The notes under the pieces are model-generated. The model had not been told where the DNA came from. It worked only from the letters and a program-made list of their open reading frames with translations, and did no database searches. From NCBI GenBank assembly GCA_028023455.1, contig JAQFVV010006311.1, positions 3,208,147 through 3,272,146 of the forward strand: a stretch of DNA of 64,000 bases, written 5' to 3'. The stretch's first letter is position 1. Each line of letters opens with the position of its first letter. This DNA comes from Epiperipatus broadwayi (lineage: Eukaryota; Onychophora; Udeonychophora; Euonychophora; Peripatidae). A program made the position numbers and the translations under genes. Of the stretch, positions 1-11,751 are shown in pieces.

Positions 1-869
1 TTTATCCCCTACAGCAAAAACTCTTTCAGAATTTTATTCAATACCTTATCTCCAATCATAGATGAAAAGTTATCAAACGAAATAGAACTTCACAAATATA
101 AATTACTATTAATAAGATTTTTGTTGTCAGGGTATTGCAAAAATTTATTACAATAAAAGGTGATATTTATATGCAATTTTATTGAGGAGATTAAGAAGGA
201 TATCTTAATTTGTTGAAATAATTTGAAAATAGTTATCAATGACAGTTTATTCACATTAAACCTTCATTAAATAATAGGATTACTTAGGATAAATATTATG
301 ACACATTTGAAATGAAAACTAGGATTAAATAAAAAGGTGTATTTTCTTCCACTTTGTTTACTATTTTTATGGCAGTGGCCTTTGGAACAGTTTATGAGCA
401 ATTCCTTAAAATAGTCATTAAAATTTATACTGATTTAATGCATAAAAATGTTTACAATTTTGATTTCTAGATATTAATATACTAACAAAATCTTTCCAAG
501 TGGTGAAGTGATAGATTGAAAGAACCTGAAGATTAAAGGCCAATTTCCAGTGCTGAACTTATAAACTTCCAAGCAATAAATCAGTCAATTACTTTTAATG
601 ACGGTTATAAAGGTTTTTGTTTTTGCTATAATTATATATATTTAGCTATTTTATTATCTAATGATGAAAGAAAACTTTCCAAAAATTTTGGCACAGATAG
701 TTATCAACTTAATACTGCAATTAAAAGCATTTAAAAAGATTAAAAATAAAATAATGAATAGCATTTCTATAGTGTAATTTTTATTATGCCACTTTCATTC
801 AAGATAGGTTTCTATCCAAGGTAGATAGTGATTCCTATCCACTTTAAACTACTTGCGGAGGGATAGAGG
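1..869. other. AT-rich non-coding DNA, probably intronic
   Basis: I see no open frame with protein-like composition, no splice-bounded exon and no clear repeat. It lies downstream, on the minus strand, of the last visible CCP exon, so it is probably intron of that gene. Confidence 0.5.
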
Positions 870-1065
870 GGTATAATCGTAAACATATTCTTATAAAAAG
901 ATGTATGCTCACCAATATGCACATTTCACGTTGAACCAGCACTCATCATTTGACCTATACATATTATTGTTCAGTATATGTAGATAGACAATTATTATAG
1001 TTTAATTGATAAGCATCAAACTTACCTCCCTCACAACGTTGACACAAATCATTTGATGACAGTAT
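870..1065 (+). repeat. Diverged MITE copy, same family as 18.4-19.4 kb
   Basis: The stretch around 910-1050 follows the interior of the unit at 18450-18640 in the same order: a 'caccaatat' block, 'ttcacgttgaaccagcactcatc' matching 'tttcatgctaaaccagcaatcat' (shown here only as short anchors), then 'gatagacaat' and an AT-rich end. It is clearly older than the 18-kb copies and I see no intact terminal inverted repeats. Confidence 0.55.
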
Positions 1066-2118
1066 AATTTTTACTACAGAAATATTTATTATTCATTAAG
1101 TAGATAATCTCTAGTCTAATGAATGATTAATAAAAATTATTAAAAATAGGATAGTTTATCAAAATAATCTTATAAACTATTGAATGTGATGCTTAGGAAA
1201 AGTAACATCTTTGTTAAAAAATTCTTTATAGACAAATTTAAAGTTGACTTATGGCTAAGCCAGTAAACTATTTACAATTATTATATGAAAAGCACACGAA
1301 CAGTAAGCAGTATCAGTTGTTTGTATTAAAAAAGTATGATTGAAGATAAAATATAAGAGAGTTATAATTGTGCACAGGTACTAAAACTTTAAAAAATCCT
1401 CCTTAGCAAAATGCGAATGTATTAAAGATTCAGCACAGATTCTTAGTACAGTTATCTCAAAACTCAAATTAATACATTGATTTTCTATTTTTGTGATGTT
1501 TCAATGGATATATGAGTGTATAAGTAATTGTTAATTAAAATAACTGTATATTTGCTAAAACAATTAAGTTAATTTACCCTATTAAATTGGACACTTCATT
1601 AGATTTATCTTTAAAATATTTGTAAATGTTTTGTACAAGCTAGCTGACAATGGAGATTATATTTGTATTTTATAAATATGACTTTGCAGTTTTAGGTATA
1701 TCATTACCATTATAATATTTAATTATTTCTTCAAGAGAATGATTTGAATATTTTTTTCATTTAAAAATTTCTTTTAATTACTAGTTTATTTGATTAAAGA
1801 AAATCATTATTCCTATCTCGCAATATAATTAAGGTATTTTTGTCCTTTAGATTAGTAAGTTTTCTTTAATTAATGTCAAATGTTGATAATATATATATAT
1901 ATGTTTTTAATGATATAAAATTTAGAATTACTGTAGTTTAAATATATATCATTTAATTGTGATAGTTTTTCCTTTTATGGTTTAACAATATTGATTAACT
2001 CATATAAGTAATCCAGTTTAAGATAATATTTTAGCTATTTGTGCTCAGTATCTTAGTCTTTTTAAGTTTAATAAATCCTATATTTTAATTATTAAATTAA
2101 TATATAATCAATACTTAC
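1066..2118. other. AT-rich non-coding DNA, probably intronic
   Basis: Nothing recognised. It contains a short TA run near 1890-1903. It follows the CCP exon at 2298-2119 on the minus strand and begins with that exon's donor site. Confidence 0.5.
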
Positions 2119-2298
2119 TTTCACAAAAAGAAAGCTTCGGCCAATAGCCATCTAAATGGCATTCAATAAGGGAATTTCCAACCAAATGATAACCTTCATC
2201 ACATGTATATTTTACTTTTTTAATCATATTTTCTTCATCTACTTGTGTTGTCACTTTTCCATTTGGAATACTTACAGCATCTCGACAAAATATAGAAC
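2119..2298 (-). CDS. CCP (sushi) domain exon, 60 codons, phase 1-1
   Basis: On the minus strand an AG acceptor (tttgtag at 2305-2299) and a GTAAGT donor (2118-2113) bound 180 nt that translate as one CCP module. It starts near GSIFCRDAVSIPNGK, continues through VKYTCDEGYHLVGN and IECHLDGYWP, and ends FCES. The four cysteines, the C-x-x-GY motif after the second cysteine and the tryptophan before the last cysteine are diagnostic of CCP/sushi domains, which are extracellular modules of about 60 residues. Both introns interrupt codons after the first base, the usual arrangement for shuffled extracellular modules. The other two CCP exons in the window have the same strand and phase, so I read this as the third visible exon of one gene. 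The open frame runs through the acceptor with no stop, so the splice sites and not the ORF define the ends. Confidence 0.85.
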
Positions 2299-2923
2299 CT
2301 ACAAAATGTGTACAAATATATATAAAATATTTATTTTTACTTAAGTTAAAGATAATTATATATTTAAATTGCAAATTCACATTAACGATTTCCCAAAACA
2401 CTCCTGAAAAATAAAAATAAAAAAATTATAAATTTTTTTTATATTGTTTAATTTAAAATGGTGAAAGATTTTAATGCCACAATTATTAATTATTTGCTTT
2501 TAATTATGAAAAGAAATATTTGATTCTAGTTAGAAGTAATGAATACATTTTTAATTATATTCTTACACACATATGTAATAAGAGTAAAATAATTTTAATA
2601 TATATTTGTAAACCTAATTACACTGGATCGAGAAAATTGAAAGATAAGATTTGAATCATAACTTAACAGAGTAGAACCTAATTTTCTAGAAACCATAAAG
2701 AGTATTTACACCTCATTATCATCTTTCAAAGTTCTGTTGAATTGGGAATTGAAATTTTATTGTAACTGTACTAACATATAGATAACTCAAATAAATGCAC
2801 ATATGTAGTTGCTTACATATATATAATTTTTAATAGAACATTTGTTTGCCATTTGACTAATTAACCAAAAGCTATTAAAATACCTTTCATTAAACTTGTA
2901 CTTACTATATTGCTCTGTTAACT
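2299..2923. other. AT-rich intron segment
   Basis: This is the intron immediately upstream of the CCP exon on the minus strand. I see no further exon or recognisable repeat. Confidence 0.45.
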
Positions 2924-3465
2924 AAAATGACCATTTGGGTTAGCAGTCTCAGATGTATATAGAGGTATTATGTAGAAAATTTCTATGCAACGCTGAAATC
3001 CAATACATTCAAAATATACATACAGTCTATTTTATATATAACTTAGATCTGTTCTACATTGAATAATTAATTTCTTGCCTTTTTTTAATGCACATAAAAA
3101 ATTATGGGTCAATACGTGTAATATAATTAAATAAAGCGTTTTCCAATATTATATGCTATTTTCGATCTCAACAGATTAATTAATCAATGCTGAAAATGCG
3201 TTTTTGACGATTTCTGTGCTTACGAGATTGCTGCACTAATGCCACTATTTGTTTTAGCAGTTGGAGAAGTATATAAGAACAACATATGTAACAAGTTTAA
3301 ACAAGAAAAAAATGGTATTACACTGCAGAAGAAAACATAGCAAAAGCCATATATAAAATAGACTGCTTTTACATCTGGAATGTATAGGATTTCAATCTTG
3401 TTTAAAACTTGCTAGATATACTACCCTTATATCCATCTGGAATAGCTAATATAAACGGTCATTTT
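2924..3465. mobile_element. Foldback/MITE-like element with ~117-bp inverted arms
   Basis: The arm 2924-3040 (starting aaaatgaccattt, ending tctattttatata) is an imperfect reverse complement of 3349-3465 (starting tatataaaatagactg, ending acggtcatttt). The spacer is about 308 bp. No coding capacity is visible between the arms. Long terminal arms around a short non-coding core suggest a non-autonomous DNA transposon. Single-arm relatives lie at 3768-3861 and, more diverged, at 6098-6190. Confidence 0.6.
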
Positions 3466-3599
3466 ACATTGCTTAAGCAAACTAATAACACAAATGCTAA
3501 AAGGTGTTTACAGCATTTAATTATATAATCAAGATCGAAAGTTGTATATAATATTTAAAAATGCTGTATTTAATATTATAAATATTTTTTCCCCATATG

Positions 3600-3682
3600 T
3601 CATAGCATCCTCTGGGAACCGTCTGCAACCAACTGCTTGCTTGCAAGACGGCTGCGCTGACCTCTCGGCTAATTTGACCTGT
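3600..3682. repeat. GC-rich island with hairpin, possible SINE head
   Basis: This short stretch is much richer in G+C than its surroundings. It folds into a hairpin: ccgtctgcaa at 3619-3628 pairs with ttgcaagacgg at 3641-3651, with one bulged base. On the minus strand the sequence 'tagccgagagg' just before the hairpin resembles a tRNA-type A box. I find no convincing B box or complete cloverleaf, so a tRNA gene is not supported; an old tRNA-derived SINE is possible. Confidence 0.3.
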
Positions 3683-3767
3683 AATTTTTCATTAATATAG
3701 GCATTAAAATAAACAAAAAGTTTCCCACAAAAGTTTGAAATAAACATTACATAAACTAGGTGATGTT

Positions 3768-3861
3768 TATACCTGAAATGTATTAGATTTCACTCTCGTT
3801 TCAAAACTTGGGAGATATGCTATGCCTAAATACATCTGGGTCTGCTAAGGAAATGATCATT
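3768..3861. repeat. Single arm of the foldback family
   Basis: It runs parallel to the right arm of the 2924-3465 element, sharing a block like 'gaaatgtattagattt', a block like 'aaaacttg-gagatat' and the end 'gaaatgatcatt' in the same order. No partner arm in opposite orientation is seen close by. Confidence 0.5.
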
Positions 3862-4059
3862 AGCATATGCATAGCAAAGTATTAAAACAAGATGATGTAA
3901 AGAGTATTAATAGAATTCAGTTACTTAGTGAAGACTAAAAATTATATATAATGTTAGGAAAACAATGAATTTAATTAGATTATAAATTTTGTTTTTAAAA
4001 GAAATTTTATTCTATTACTATATTGAATGCTACAAATACAAAATGACATCAATTACATA

Positions 4060-6000
4060 TCTATTTGAAGTTGGATCCAAACTCTTATGATATAGCTTGG
4101 AGAAATTCGTGTGTCCCTCTTCATGATTTTCTCCATGACGTTCTTAAATTTAGTACTGTGTGGGTCTCTGATCCCTTCCATTATTGCTTTACACCTGACA
4201 CCCCACAAGACATAATTCACGAAAATTGCCAGTCTTATGTTTGTAAATAGACCCTGACCTATATGTCTTTAACTGATTTATAGTTTCCATTAGTATTGCT
4301 ATACCATTCATGAGTTATCGATCGGTAATCAGAAATGCTGGGACATCTAAGAAAGATCTAGTCAGTCAATTTCTCCTATCTCTCACACATCCAGCACACA
4401 GGATTGATCTTCTTGAAATTTCTCCTGTATGCCAAAAATGAGTTCATAAGGAGAGAGTTCAGGTTAATTTTTATTAGGAAATCATGAAAATTTGCTTCAA
4501 TGAACCAGAATTTTGATCCTGAAATCAGTTGCTGATTGGTAATCCTGAGAGACTCTTTGTTTAAGTTATTTTGCCCATGTATTATTTTATGTGCATTCCA
4601 GTATTTAATTTTTGATATAATTGGATTTTCATTCAGGTTGACCACTTTCCAAATATTGTCAAATAACGAATTCCACCATCCATTATTAGCAGCGGTCTAT
4701 CCGTTGGTGTGACATCTTGATATGAAATAGTTGAGTATTTATTTTGAATACAAAACAGTAGGTTATAGTTTCTCTGGAATATCATGGTTTTGATACAATA
4801 GAGTGAAAGGTCATTGATCGTTCTAGACATTTAGAGTTTATGATGGATGATGGTAGCAACCTTTGGCCTTAGAACAGTTTTGCACACAGAGAGTTTATTT
4901 TTTTGGTAAATTTTTTGGAGGGGCAGATACCAGATAGGAAATAGTTAATTTTCAGGAATATCAATGAGTTTAAAAGTTTTACTTTACCATGAAGAGAAAC
5001 ATATATCTTAGAAAAAGAGGCCATTATTTATACGGTAAATATCTGTTAACAGGGATTCTTCAATTTCTCTTCTCATAGCACTATTCGATTTTGAAAAATT
5101 AAAGCCTAGGAATTTCTATGGATCAGCTGTAAAGTTTGAAGTGATTTTCCTTCCAGTTAGCAAGCTCTAAGAGACTGATTTGTCCTTATTGAAATTTGAC
5201 TCTGTATTTGTCTGAGTACCAAGCTAGTATTTTCTTTAGTTTAGTAATATATTTCTTGGATGGCAGACAGATGAATATGTTGTCCATATAGCTAAGAAGT
5301 TTAATCTCCCTTCCCATGGCAGTACAAACACCCAGGCAATGATCTCTCAAACTCTATCAATTGCAGGTTGACATAGGCTATAAAATATAACATGCTAAGT
5401 GGAGATCCTTGAGGAATAGAGATGGATGGCTCAAACCAAGGCACAATTTTTTCCATTCATTGTAATGTGGATGATTCTGTTGGCTAATATATTTGCAAAC
5501 ATCCTCAGATAAACATTTGACACCCAATATTCCCAGAGAATGTCAATCAGATTGTCTGGCCTGACTGAGTTGAATTCTGCGAAGATGTCTTGTTGGATGG
5601 TGATCAGTTTCAACATCCTCCAGACTATGATAATGTCAATAAGTAGCTTCATTTGGCCAATCACATTAATTGATGATTCCTCTCTTTTTGCATATTGGTT
5701 AATAGAAATGTATTTATAGATTTTCACTTGAATTTGATCCTTAATTAATTGTTCTATGATTTTAATTAAAAGGGGAATCATTGAGATAAGCTTGAGATTA
5801 TTTGTCATATCTTCCATCGTTTTTCTTTAGGAATGGTATGAGAGATATCTGATAAAAGTTGTTAATCTGTCAACTTGCCTCTGCAAAGTGGTTTATCATG
5901 GCTTTGATTATTGGCACTGGATATTTCTCTAGATGTAGGACAAACTTTGGTATGCCATGAGACTTTTTAGCTTGGTGCAGATTTTTCCAGAATGATGGCA
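4060..6000 (-). pseudogene. LINE-3 relic: decayed non-LTR reverse transcriptase
   Basis: Read on the minus strand from 6000 to 4060 the fragments fall in RT order. A finger-region segment (KSHGIPKFVLHLEKYP) is near 5965-5900. A long fragment at 5817-5431 has SMIPLLIKIIEQLIKDQIQ and NQYAKREESS, the RT block around the family's 'RPISM..L..I.EK' motif. SIPQGSPLS, the conserved RT motif, is near 5410-5385, and YMDN is near 5285, where an active enzyme has YxDD. A cysteine pair (CWMC) is near 4390. Stops and frameshifts are frequent. Its fragments resemble the RT at 28.9-29.4 kb, so I place both in one LINE family. It cannot be active. Confidence 0.7.
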
Positions 6001-6097
6001 TGGGTCAGATTCTCATCTAAACTAAATAAACCATATTTGACTTGTAATTCATTACTTATATGAACATTAAAATTAATAAAAAATGAACTCTATTTTA

Positions 6098-6190
6098 TAT
6101 TTGAAATATATTTTATTTCATCTTATTTAGAAATTTGCTAAATATTCTTCCCCCTACATATCTGCAATTGTTATTGCAAATGATAATTTT
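6098..6190. repeat. Old, very diverged copy of the foldback arm
   Basis: It shows the same order of short blocks as 3768-3861 ('gaaatatattttattt', 'aaatttgctaaatatt', 'tacatatctg', 'aaatgata'). The match is by eye and weak. Confidence 0.3.
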
Positions 6191-6199
6191 AGATTAGTA

Positions 6200-9036
6200 T
6201 AACAATCTAGCAAGTACAGGATGCTGAAAATAATATTAACAAGGTTTTTAAGGAAAGATAAAATTTTTATATATATATACAAATTAACTATTTCTTAAAA
6301 AAATTTAACAACAATCAAATTACAGTAAAATGTTTTTACTAATTTTAATGTTTGATATGTATGGGACCAGAACTTAATATAGCTGCTGTACACTCATTAG
6401 TTATTTTTAGAAAATAACACACAAAGTTTTAATAATTGTACCCATGTTTATTAATTATAATATATATGTAATTATATAATTGAATATTTATAAATACGGT
6501 AATCAGATATATTTTAAAAATTTTATTCACTTAGGAGCAACTTTCATAGTCTTTGCCAACTAACACTTTGAAAGGCTAACCTTCCCACAATTCTGTGATC
6601 TTAACATTTGATGCCTGTTAATTAAGTCATGTTTGTATTTATATATTAGCTTAGCTTCTTTTATTTTTCTTTTGTTGTTATTTTTTCAATTTGTAATATT
6701 TTAAAATTATTATAATTGAAGTTAAAACCATAAATACATGAAATATGATGCTCATGAAAACGGATGCTGAAACATTATTATCTACTTTGCAATTTTGATT
6801 CTATTTCTGAACTCTTTTTAACAACAGCAAGTGCTCTTTAGGTCTTTTTTCCAAAGTACATCTCGATTCACCTATGTAGGAAGTTTGTGGCAGGTTTGAA
6901 GTCTTTCATATTTAAAAATAACAATCTTTGCAAATATTCATTGGATAAAGCAAAAATATTGAAATATATTCGATTGAATTGTTAAATGTTTGTTACAATT
7001 ATAATCATATATATATAATGTTATTAAAGATTTTAATAGAAATATAAAAATAAAAATTTTAATAATAATATTGATCTTTCTGCTAACAAAAAACTATGGA
7101 TATCAATACCATATATATCGAATGATTAAGTAAATTTTATAAAGAAGATTTATAACTGTATATGTGATATTGCATTTTAAATATATAATTTACTTCTTTC
7201 CTACTTTAAAACAACCCACATGCAGCAATATACCCGAATTTTATTATATTCTAGTAAGGAAGCATAGTGAAACAGAAGCATGTAATTCTGCATTATTAAT
7301 GCTTTATTCCATTTTATCACCCTTAAATATCCATAAGAATGAATACTTTCCGACTGTTATTATGAGTTTATTATTGTGTTCAAGATATTCAGTATAGTGA
7401 TTCCAGTAGCTTTCATTAAATCCCATCTTAGAATAAAATAACTTTCGTTTTAGAAATGTGAATGCTATTGGCTATAGTAAAATGATTTAATATTAATAGT
7501 TCATTATGTAAGGATGAAGCAATTTGTCATCTCTCTGAATGGAATGTTTCATCTTGCTTTCCATTCAAAAATAAATGCATATTGTTTAATTTCATCCATT
7601 CAAATTCATTCATTCTAACAGTTGATAATCTGATTGATCATCATTTATTTCCAAAGACTACTATAAAAAATGAATCCCATAAATATAGAAGATATAGGAA
7701 TTTATGGAAGAAAAGTACAGAACAAATTTGTTTTGGGAGATATGTAAATATTGCATGTACAAAAATTATTTAGTCACACAGTGATTGCAATATTATTAAC
7801 ACTATCTTCAATAGAAGTTATTTGTTTCACATAATTTGAAACAAAAGTAACCATATTTAAATTGCATTCTACCAATAATCGCTATATATTTAGGAATTTT
7901 AAAAAAATATAAATTAGTTCAGAGATGCTAAATATCATAAGAATAATTACATTAACGTTGTGCTGATCAATTAAATTGTAGACTACTTCTACTTTTGATT
8001 TTTATATATTCTCAAATAAGAGAAACTCATCTTGTAATTCTTTTCATTTCGAGAGGTAAGGCCCTCATCTCTATAGTCCTAATACAGTTAGCTTTCATAA
8101 TACTATCTTAGTTTAGTGTAATAGCTATATTGTGCAATTTCAATAATTTGCTATCTTTAATTAGGAGTTTATCAAGATGGTATGTGGTTTCCATGTTAAA
8201 GTAATTCATATGCATGTTAGTATATTTTACTTCTAGGATGGGCTCTCCAAAGACTGACGCCATACTAATGAATATTTAACAATAATATTAGAATAAATAG
8301 TCGAACAAGTTAAGAAATTATTTAAATAAAACTTTTAAATTATTATTAGTTTTTTAATATTTTGGTTGCAACTCCTATAAGAAATAATAACATTTATAGC
8401 AGCCATTATGAAATATTTTAAATTATTGCAAAACACGTTAAGTAATAAACATAAACTTTATAATATATTTTACAATATCATTAACTTGCTTTCATCTATA
8501 TTATTGCAGTCACATTCAATTAAAAGTGTTTAATTGTTTTGAATAAACTGTGCGTCTACAATAATATATTTAAAAGAATGTTACTGATATTATAAATCAC
8601 ACAGAATTACATGTATATTTACTATTATTAAGAATTATTAATACAATTTCTAATGTCTAAAATATGTAATTTAGTCGTACCGTTAGGCGAATCTAATTTC
8701 CTATAATTTGCATCATAAGAGTGGCTGAGTAACCATTATTAAGGACTTTCATATTACGAGGTAGCTTGTTATATTTTTATAATACTATAAGTTTGGCTGA
8801 ATATTAATACAGTAGGGGCACTTCATTTCTGCTGACATTATGCCTCTATAAATAAATTTTAAGCCACTCATACTATACAAAATATAAAAGATTGGAATTC
8901 AGCAAAAGCAATTCTGTTCTAATAATAAGAAATCACATACAAATAAAAACCCTCTTAAAAATTGTATTAACATTATTTGCCCATAATAATTTTTGTTTTG
9001 ACTTATGTATTATAAAAGAACACACCCGCATGCACG
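6200..9036. other. AT-rich intron between the second and third visible CCP exons
   Basis: I find no splice-bounded exon, transposase or RT fragment here. Short open frames (for example 7164-7397 and 7582-7773, plus strand) have low-complexity composition and no recognisable motif. Confidence 0.45.
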
Positions 9037-9052
9037 CACACACACACACACA
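9037..9052. repeat. (CA)8 microsatellite
   Basis: A short uninterrupted CA run just downstream (minus strand) of the CCP exon donor. Confidence 0.9.
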
Positions 9053-9083
9053 TATAGTTGTTTCATAAATTTGTAAATCTTAC

Positions 9084-9269
9084 GACTACAGTGTGGAATT
9101 TGAGATGACCATTGTCCGGATTCTCTACAAGTGATCTTCATTTCTCCAACCAACGCGTATCCTTTCTGGCAGCTAAATGTAATTTCACTGCGAAAATATG
9201 TGTTAATGCTGTTATTTGTTATAATTAAAGCAAGATCAGCACCGTTACCAATTGGACCACAGTCAATTG
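9084..9269 (-). CDS. CCP (sushi) domain exon, 62 codons, phase 1-1
   Basis: On the minus strand a pyrimidine-rich acceptor (ttttttaag, AG at 9271-9270) and a GTAAGA donor (9083-9078) enclose 186 nt. The translation starts [13 protein letters not shown], continues with [19 protein letters not shown] and [11 protein letters not shown], and ends IPHCSR. The four cysteines, CxxGY and the GxW before the final cysteine define a CCP module. Its middle (N-TYF-(S)-x-I-T-x-x-CQKGY) closely resembles that of the exon at 61923-62093, which suggests the two modules are related by duplication. No ORF start is expected because this is an internal exon; the ends are set by the splice sites. Confidence 0.88.
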
Positions 9270-9351
9270 CTTAAAAAGTAAAGTTAAAAAAGTAAAGTTG
9301 ACTATATATTTTCAATGACTTACTTATAATAATTATTTTAAAAAATGAATA

Positions 9352-10514
9352 CACCTGGGTCTCTTTTTACGCGGATTTATTTAACGCGATTTTGAAGTTA
9401 AGTGAATCATGTTTCTTCGGAAGTCGAACTCCGATAATGCGCTATTACTTTAAATAATAAATTTCGCACACTTACATCATATGGAAAGTAATAGCACATT
9501 ATTGGAATTCGACTTTCATCTTAATAATTTCAATATTTTCAGTGCTTTATAATAGTAAGATTTTATGCAATAATGAAATTAAAATCACGATTTCCACATT
9601 TTATGTATACACACATTAAATTTTACAAGATTATAATGTAAATTTGTTCAAACATTGTGCGTGTTAATTTTGCATTTTAAATCACATTCTGTTTTTGCTT
9701 TTTAAAAAAGAACATAATCAATTATTAATCATTTAGTGTCTGCAAGTTTATTTTTAAAAGGTGAGTAATAGCAGTGAAACGAAATTTGATTTTTAAATGG
9801 AATTGAAATTAAAAAATTAAAGACAAAAATAAAAGTTTAGATACAGAAGAAAATGTAGAAAAAGATAATGAAACTTTCACAGCAAAAATGATTTGAGAAG
9901 ATCTTCAACTTTCTAATCAGCTGGCAAATTATTTTCTTATAAATGACACTAATCATGAACATGCTCTTAAATTCCAATGAGAGCTAAATGGTTGTATGTC
10001 TGGATATCGTGTTCATAAACAATTAATAAAATCATCATCTCAACGATTAATTACTAATTATGTTGTCACCAGAAAATCATTAACACAACATGAAGGTGAA
10101 GTTGGCGCTAGTTGTATTTCTTCTTTGTGAAGAATCTGATTTTTTACCAGTTTGCAAATGAACCTGTTTAACGGCAAATAGGATAATAATTAAAATGTGC
10201 ATAAAAATGTATGCATAAAAATACATATTGTTTTGAATAAAATTAAATATTATAGTTAAAAAATAGTTAAAAATGTTTGTCTTGTATCAATTTTTTTCAA
10301 ATTTGAAATTTTTTATTAGTCATATTTTATTTCCTTATTTTTTTTTGCACGAATTTTAAAGTAATTTTACGTTGGTGCTTTGCTCTTATGCGATTTTTGA
10401 AAAATCACAGTCCGTACCCCCCTTTTTCAAGGTAAGTTACGTCTATTTTTGCACAATTTTGTTTGCGCATGTTTTCTGAGGAACCTATTTATTGCGTAAA
10501 ATGAGACCCAGGTG
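9352..10514. mobile_element. Tigger/pogo-like DNA transposon remnant with TA target duplication
   Basis: The ends are inverted: CACCTGGGTCTC then ttttacgc at 9352, and the complement gcgtaaaatGAGACCCAGGTG ending at 10514. Both are flanked by TA (9350-9351 and 10515-10516), the duplication of Tc1/mariner-pogo elements. The length is about 1.16 kb, shorter than an autonomous element. The plus-strand interior (about 9880-10190) gives broken frames such as LITNYVVTRKSLTQHE, which resembles the charged C-terminal tail of Tigger/jerky-type transposases. That comparison is by style only; the catalytic DDE region is missing. A second, internal inverted repeat lies at 9420-9517. Confidence 0.7.
9420..9517. 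repeat. Internal inverted repeat in the Tigger-like element
   Basis: The arm 9420-9451 (gaagtcgaactccgataatg...) is an imperfect complement of 9485-9517 (aaagtaatagcacattatt...). The arms are about 32 nt with a spacer of about 33 nt. It could be a nested palindromic element or a subterminal structure of the transposon. Confidence 0.6.
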
Positions 10515-10516
10515 TA

Positions 10517-11410
10517 TACAACTATGTAGACTTATTAGAAAAATCTTTGCTAGACAATAAGCTATTTAACAAATGATTGACTTATATCTAACACAAATAA
10601 TGTTAAATTTCAAAATAAAAATACTTTTACTTATACAGTTAGAAAATAAACATATTTTATCAAATTACTGTCGTGTTTATATATGTATATAGTACATACA
10701 GACTCATGTAAATATGATTAAATATTTTATTTATATACGATAAATTTACAAATATATACAATAATATTTGCTCTGCCTTATGCCTGCTATGTTGGCTCTA
10801 GTTTTTGGTTAGCATGAAATTATTGAAGAAAGAGATCCCAGGCATTCTTCTAGGTTTACTAATACTGCCAATTATACTGTGACAGCTTGCCTCATATCTG
10901 GTCATGATCTAGCAGCCTTCAATTGCAGTGTGAATTTGCTCCACTGCTTTAGCCATGTAGTGGAAATTGTGTATGCTGCTGATCAGCTGTGACATTTAAT
11001 TGTTGTTATTTGAATTTATCTCCAAATGAACTGTCTATTTATAGCCAGATCCCCTTTTGTAATAAAAGCAATCGGATTTACTAAGCATCATCATCTAATG
11101 CTCTGATTCTGTTATGGGCTATAAAAGATCCATTGATCTATAGCGATTAATGCTCAATCCGATCAAGATGAGATGGGATCTGAATAAGTCCATTTGTTGA
11201 AGGTAAAATGAGCTATAACAATTAAAATATAAAAATAATCATATGATAAATTCATGGATGTTCACATGACATTCACGTATAGTAATACATTAAAAACATC
11301 AGTTTCATTCAATTGATAAAAATTGAGATTATTTTTGCATTTCTCACTTAATAATCATTTTGAGACCATTAACTATCGAATAGGCTATTATAACATTCCT
11401 TTGAACCGCA
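10517..11410. other. Intron segment with a less AT-rich patch (about 10770-11180)
   Basis: The patch at 10770-11180 has noticeably more G+C than its surroundings. On the minus strand it gives short frames such as AKAVEQIHTAIEGC, but stops interrupt every frame and I recognise no family. It may be an old repeat. Confidence 0.35.
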
Positions 11411-11431
11411 TAATAATAATAATAATAATAA
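11411..11431 (-). repeat. 3' ATT tail of LINE-1
   Basis: About seven ATA/ATT triplets directly follow the conserved-looking LINE 3' end (minus strand: ...gaattgaattgaatt(att)n). This marks the 3' boundary of the element. Confidence 0.7.
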
Positions 11432-11751
11432 TTCAATTCAATTCATTTATTTACTGTACAAAACTACAGCATAAAGTCAATTACAGTATTGCACCATAAC
11501 AAATATATAAATACATAAATGAGTTTAAATGACAAATTATTAATATAATTATGTGCCATATTTCAATAAAAGATAATTAACACATTTAAAAATCTAAAGT
11601 AAAATTAAATATCAGCATATAAACAATTATTATTAAGACATTAATAGTAACAAATAAATAAAAGGGATAAATATAAAGCACATAACAAAATAAAAAAAAA
11701 CAAGAAATAAATTTAATATATATATAAATAAACAAAATCAAGTTAAACCAA

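Noticed and set aside
1020-1085. A possible 48-nt minus-strand exon with tttctgtag acceptor and gtaagt donor, phase 1-1
   Set aside because: It overlaps the diverged MITE copy at 870-1065 and the peptide has no CCP motif. The splice-like sites are probably chance.
3600-3682. A tRNA gene
   Set aside because: An A-box-like stretch and one hairpin are present, but no B box, acceptor stem or cloverleaf.
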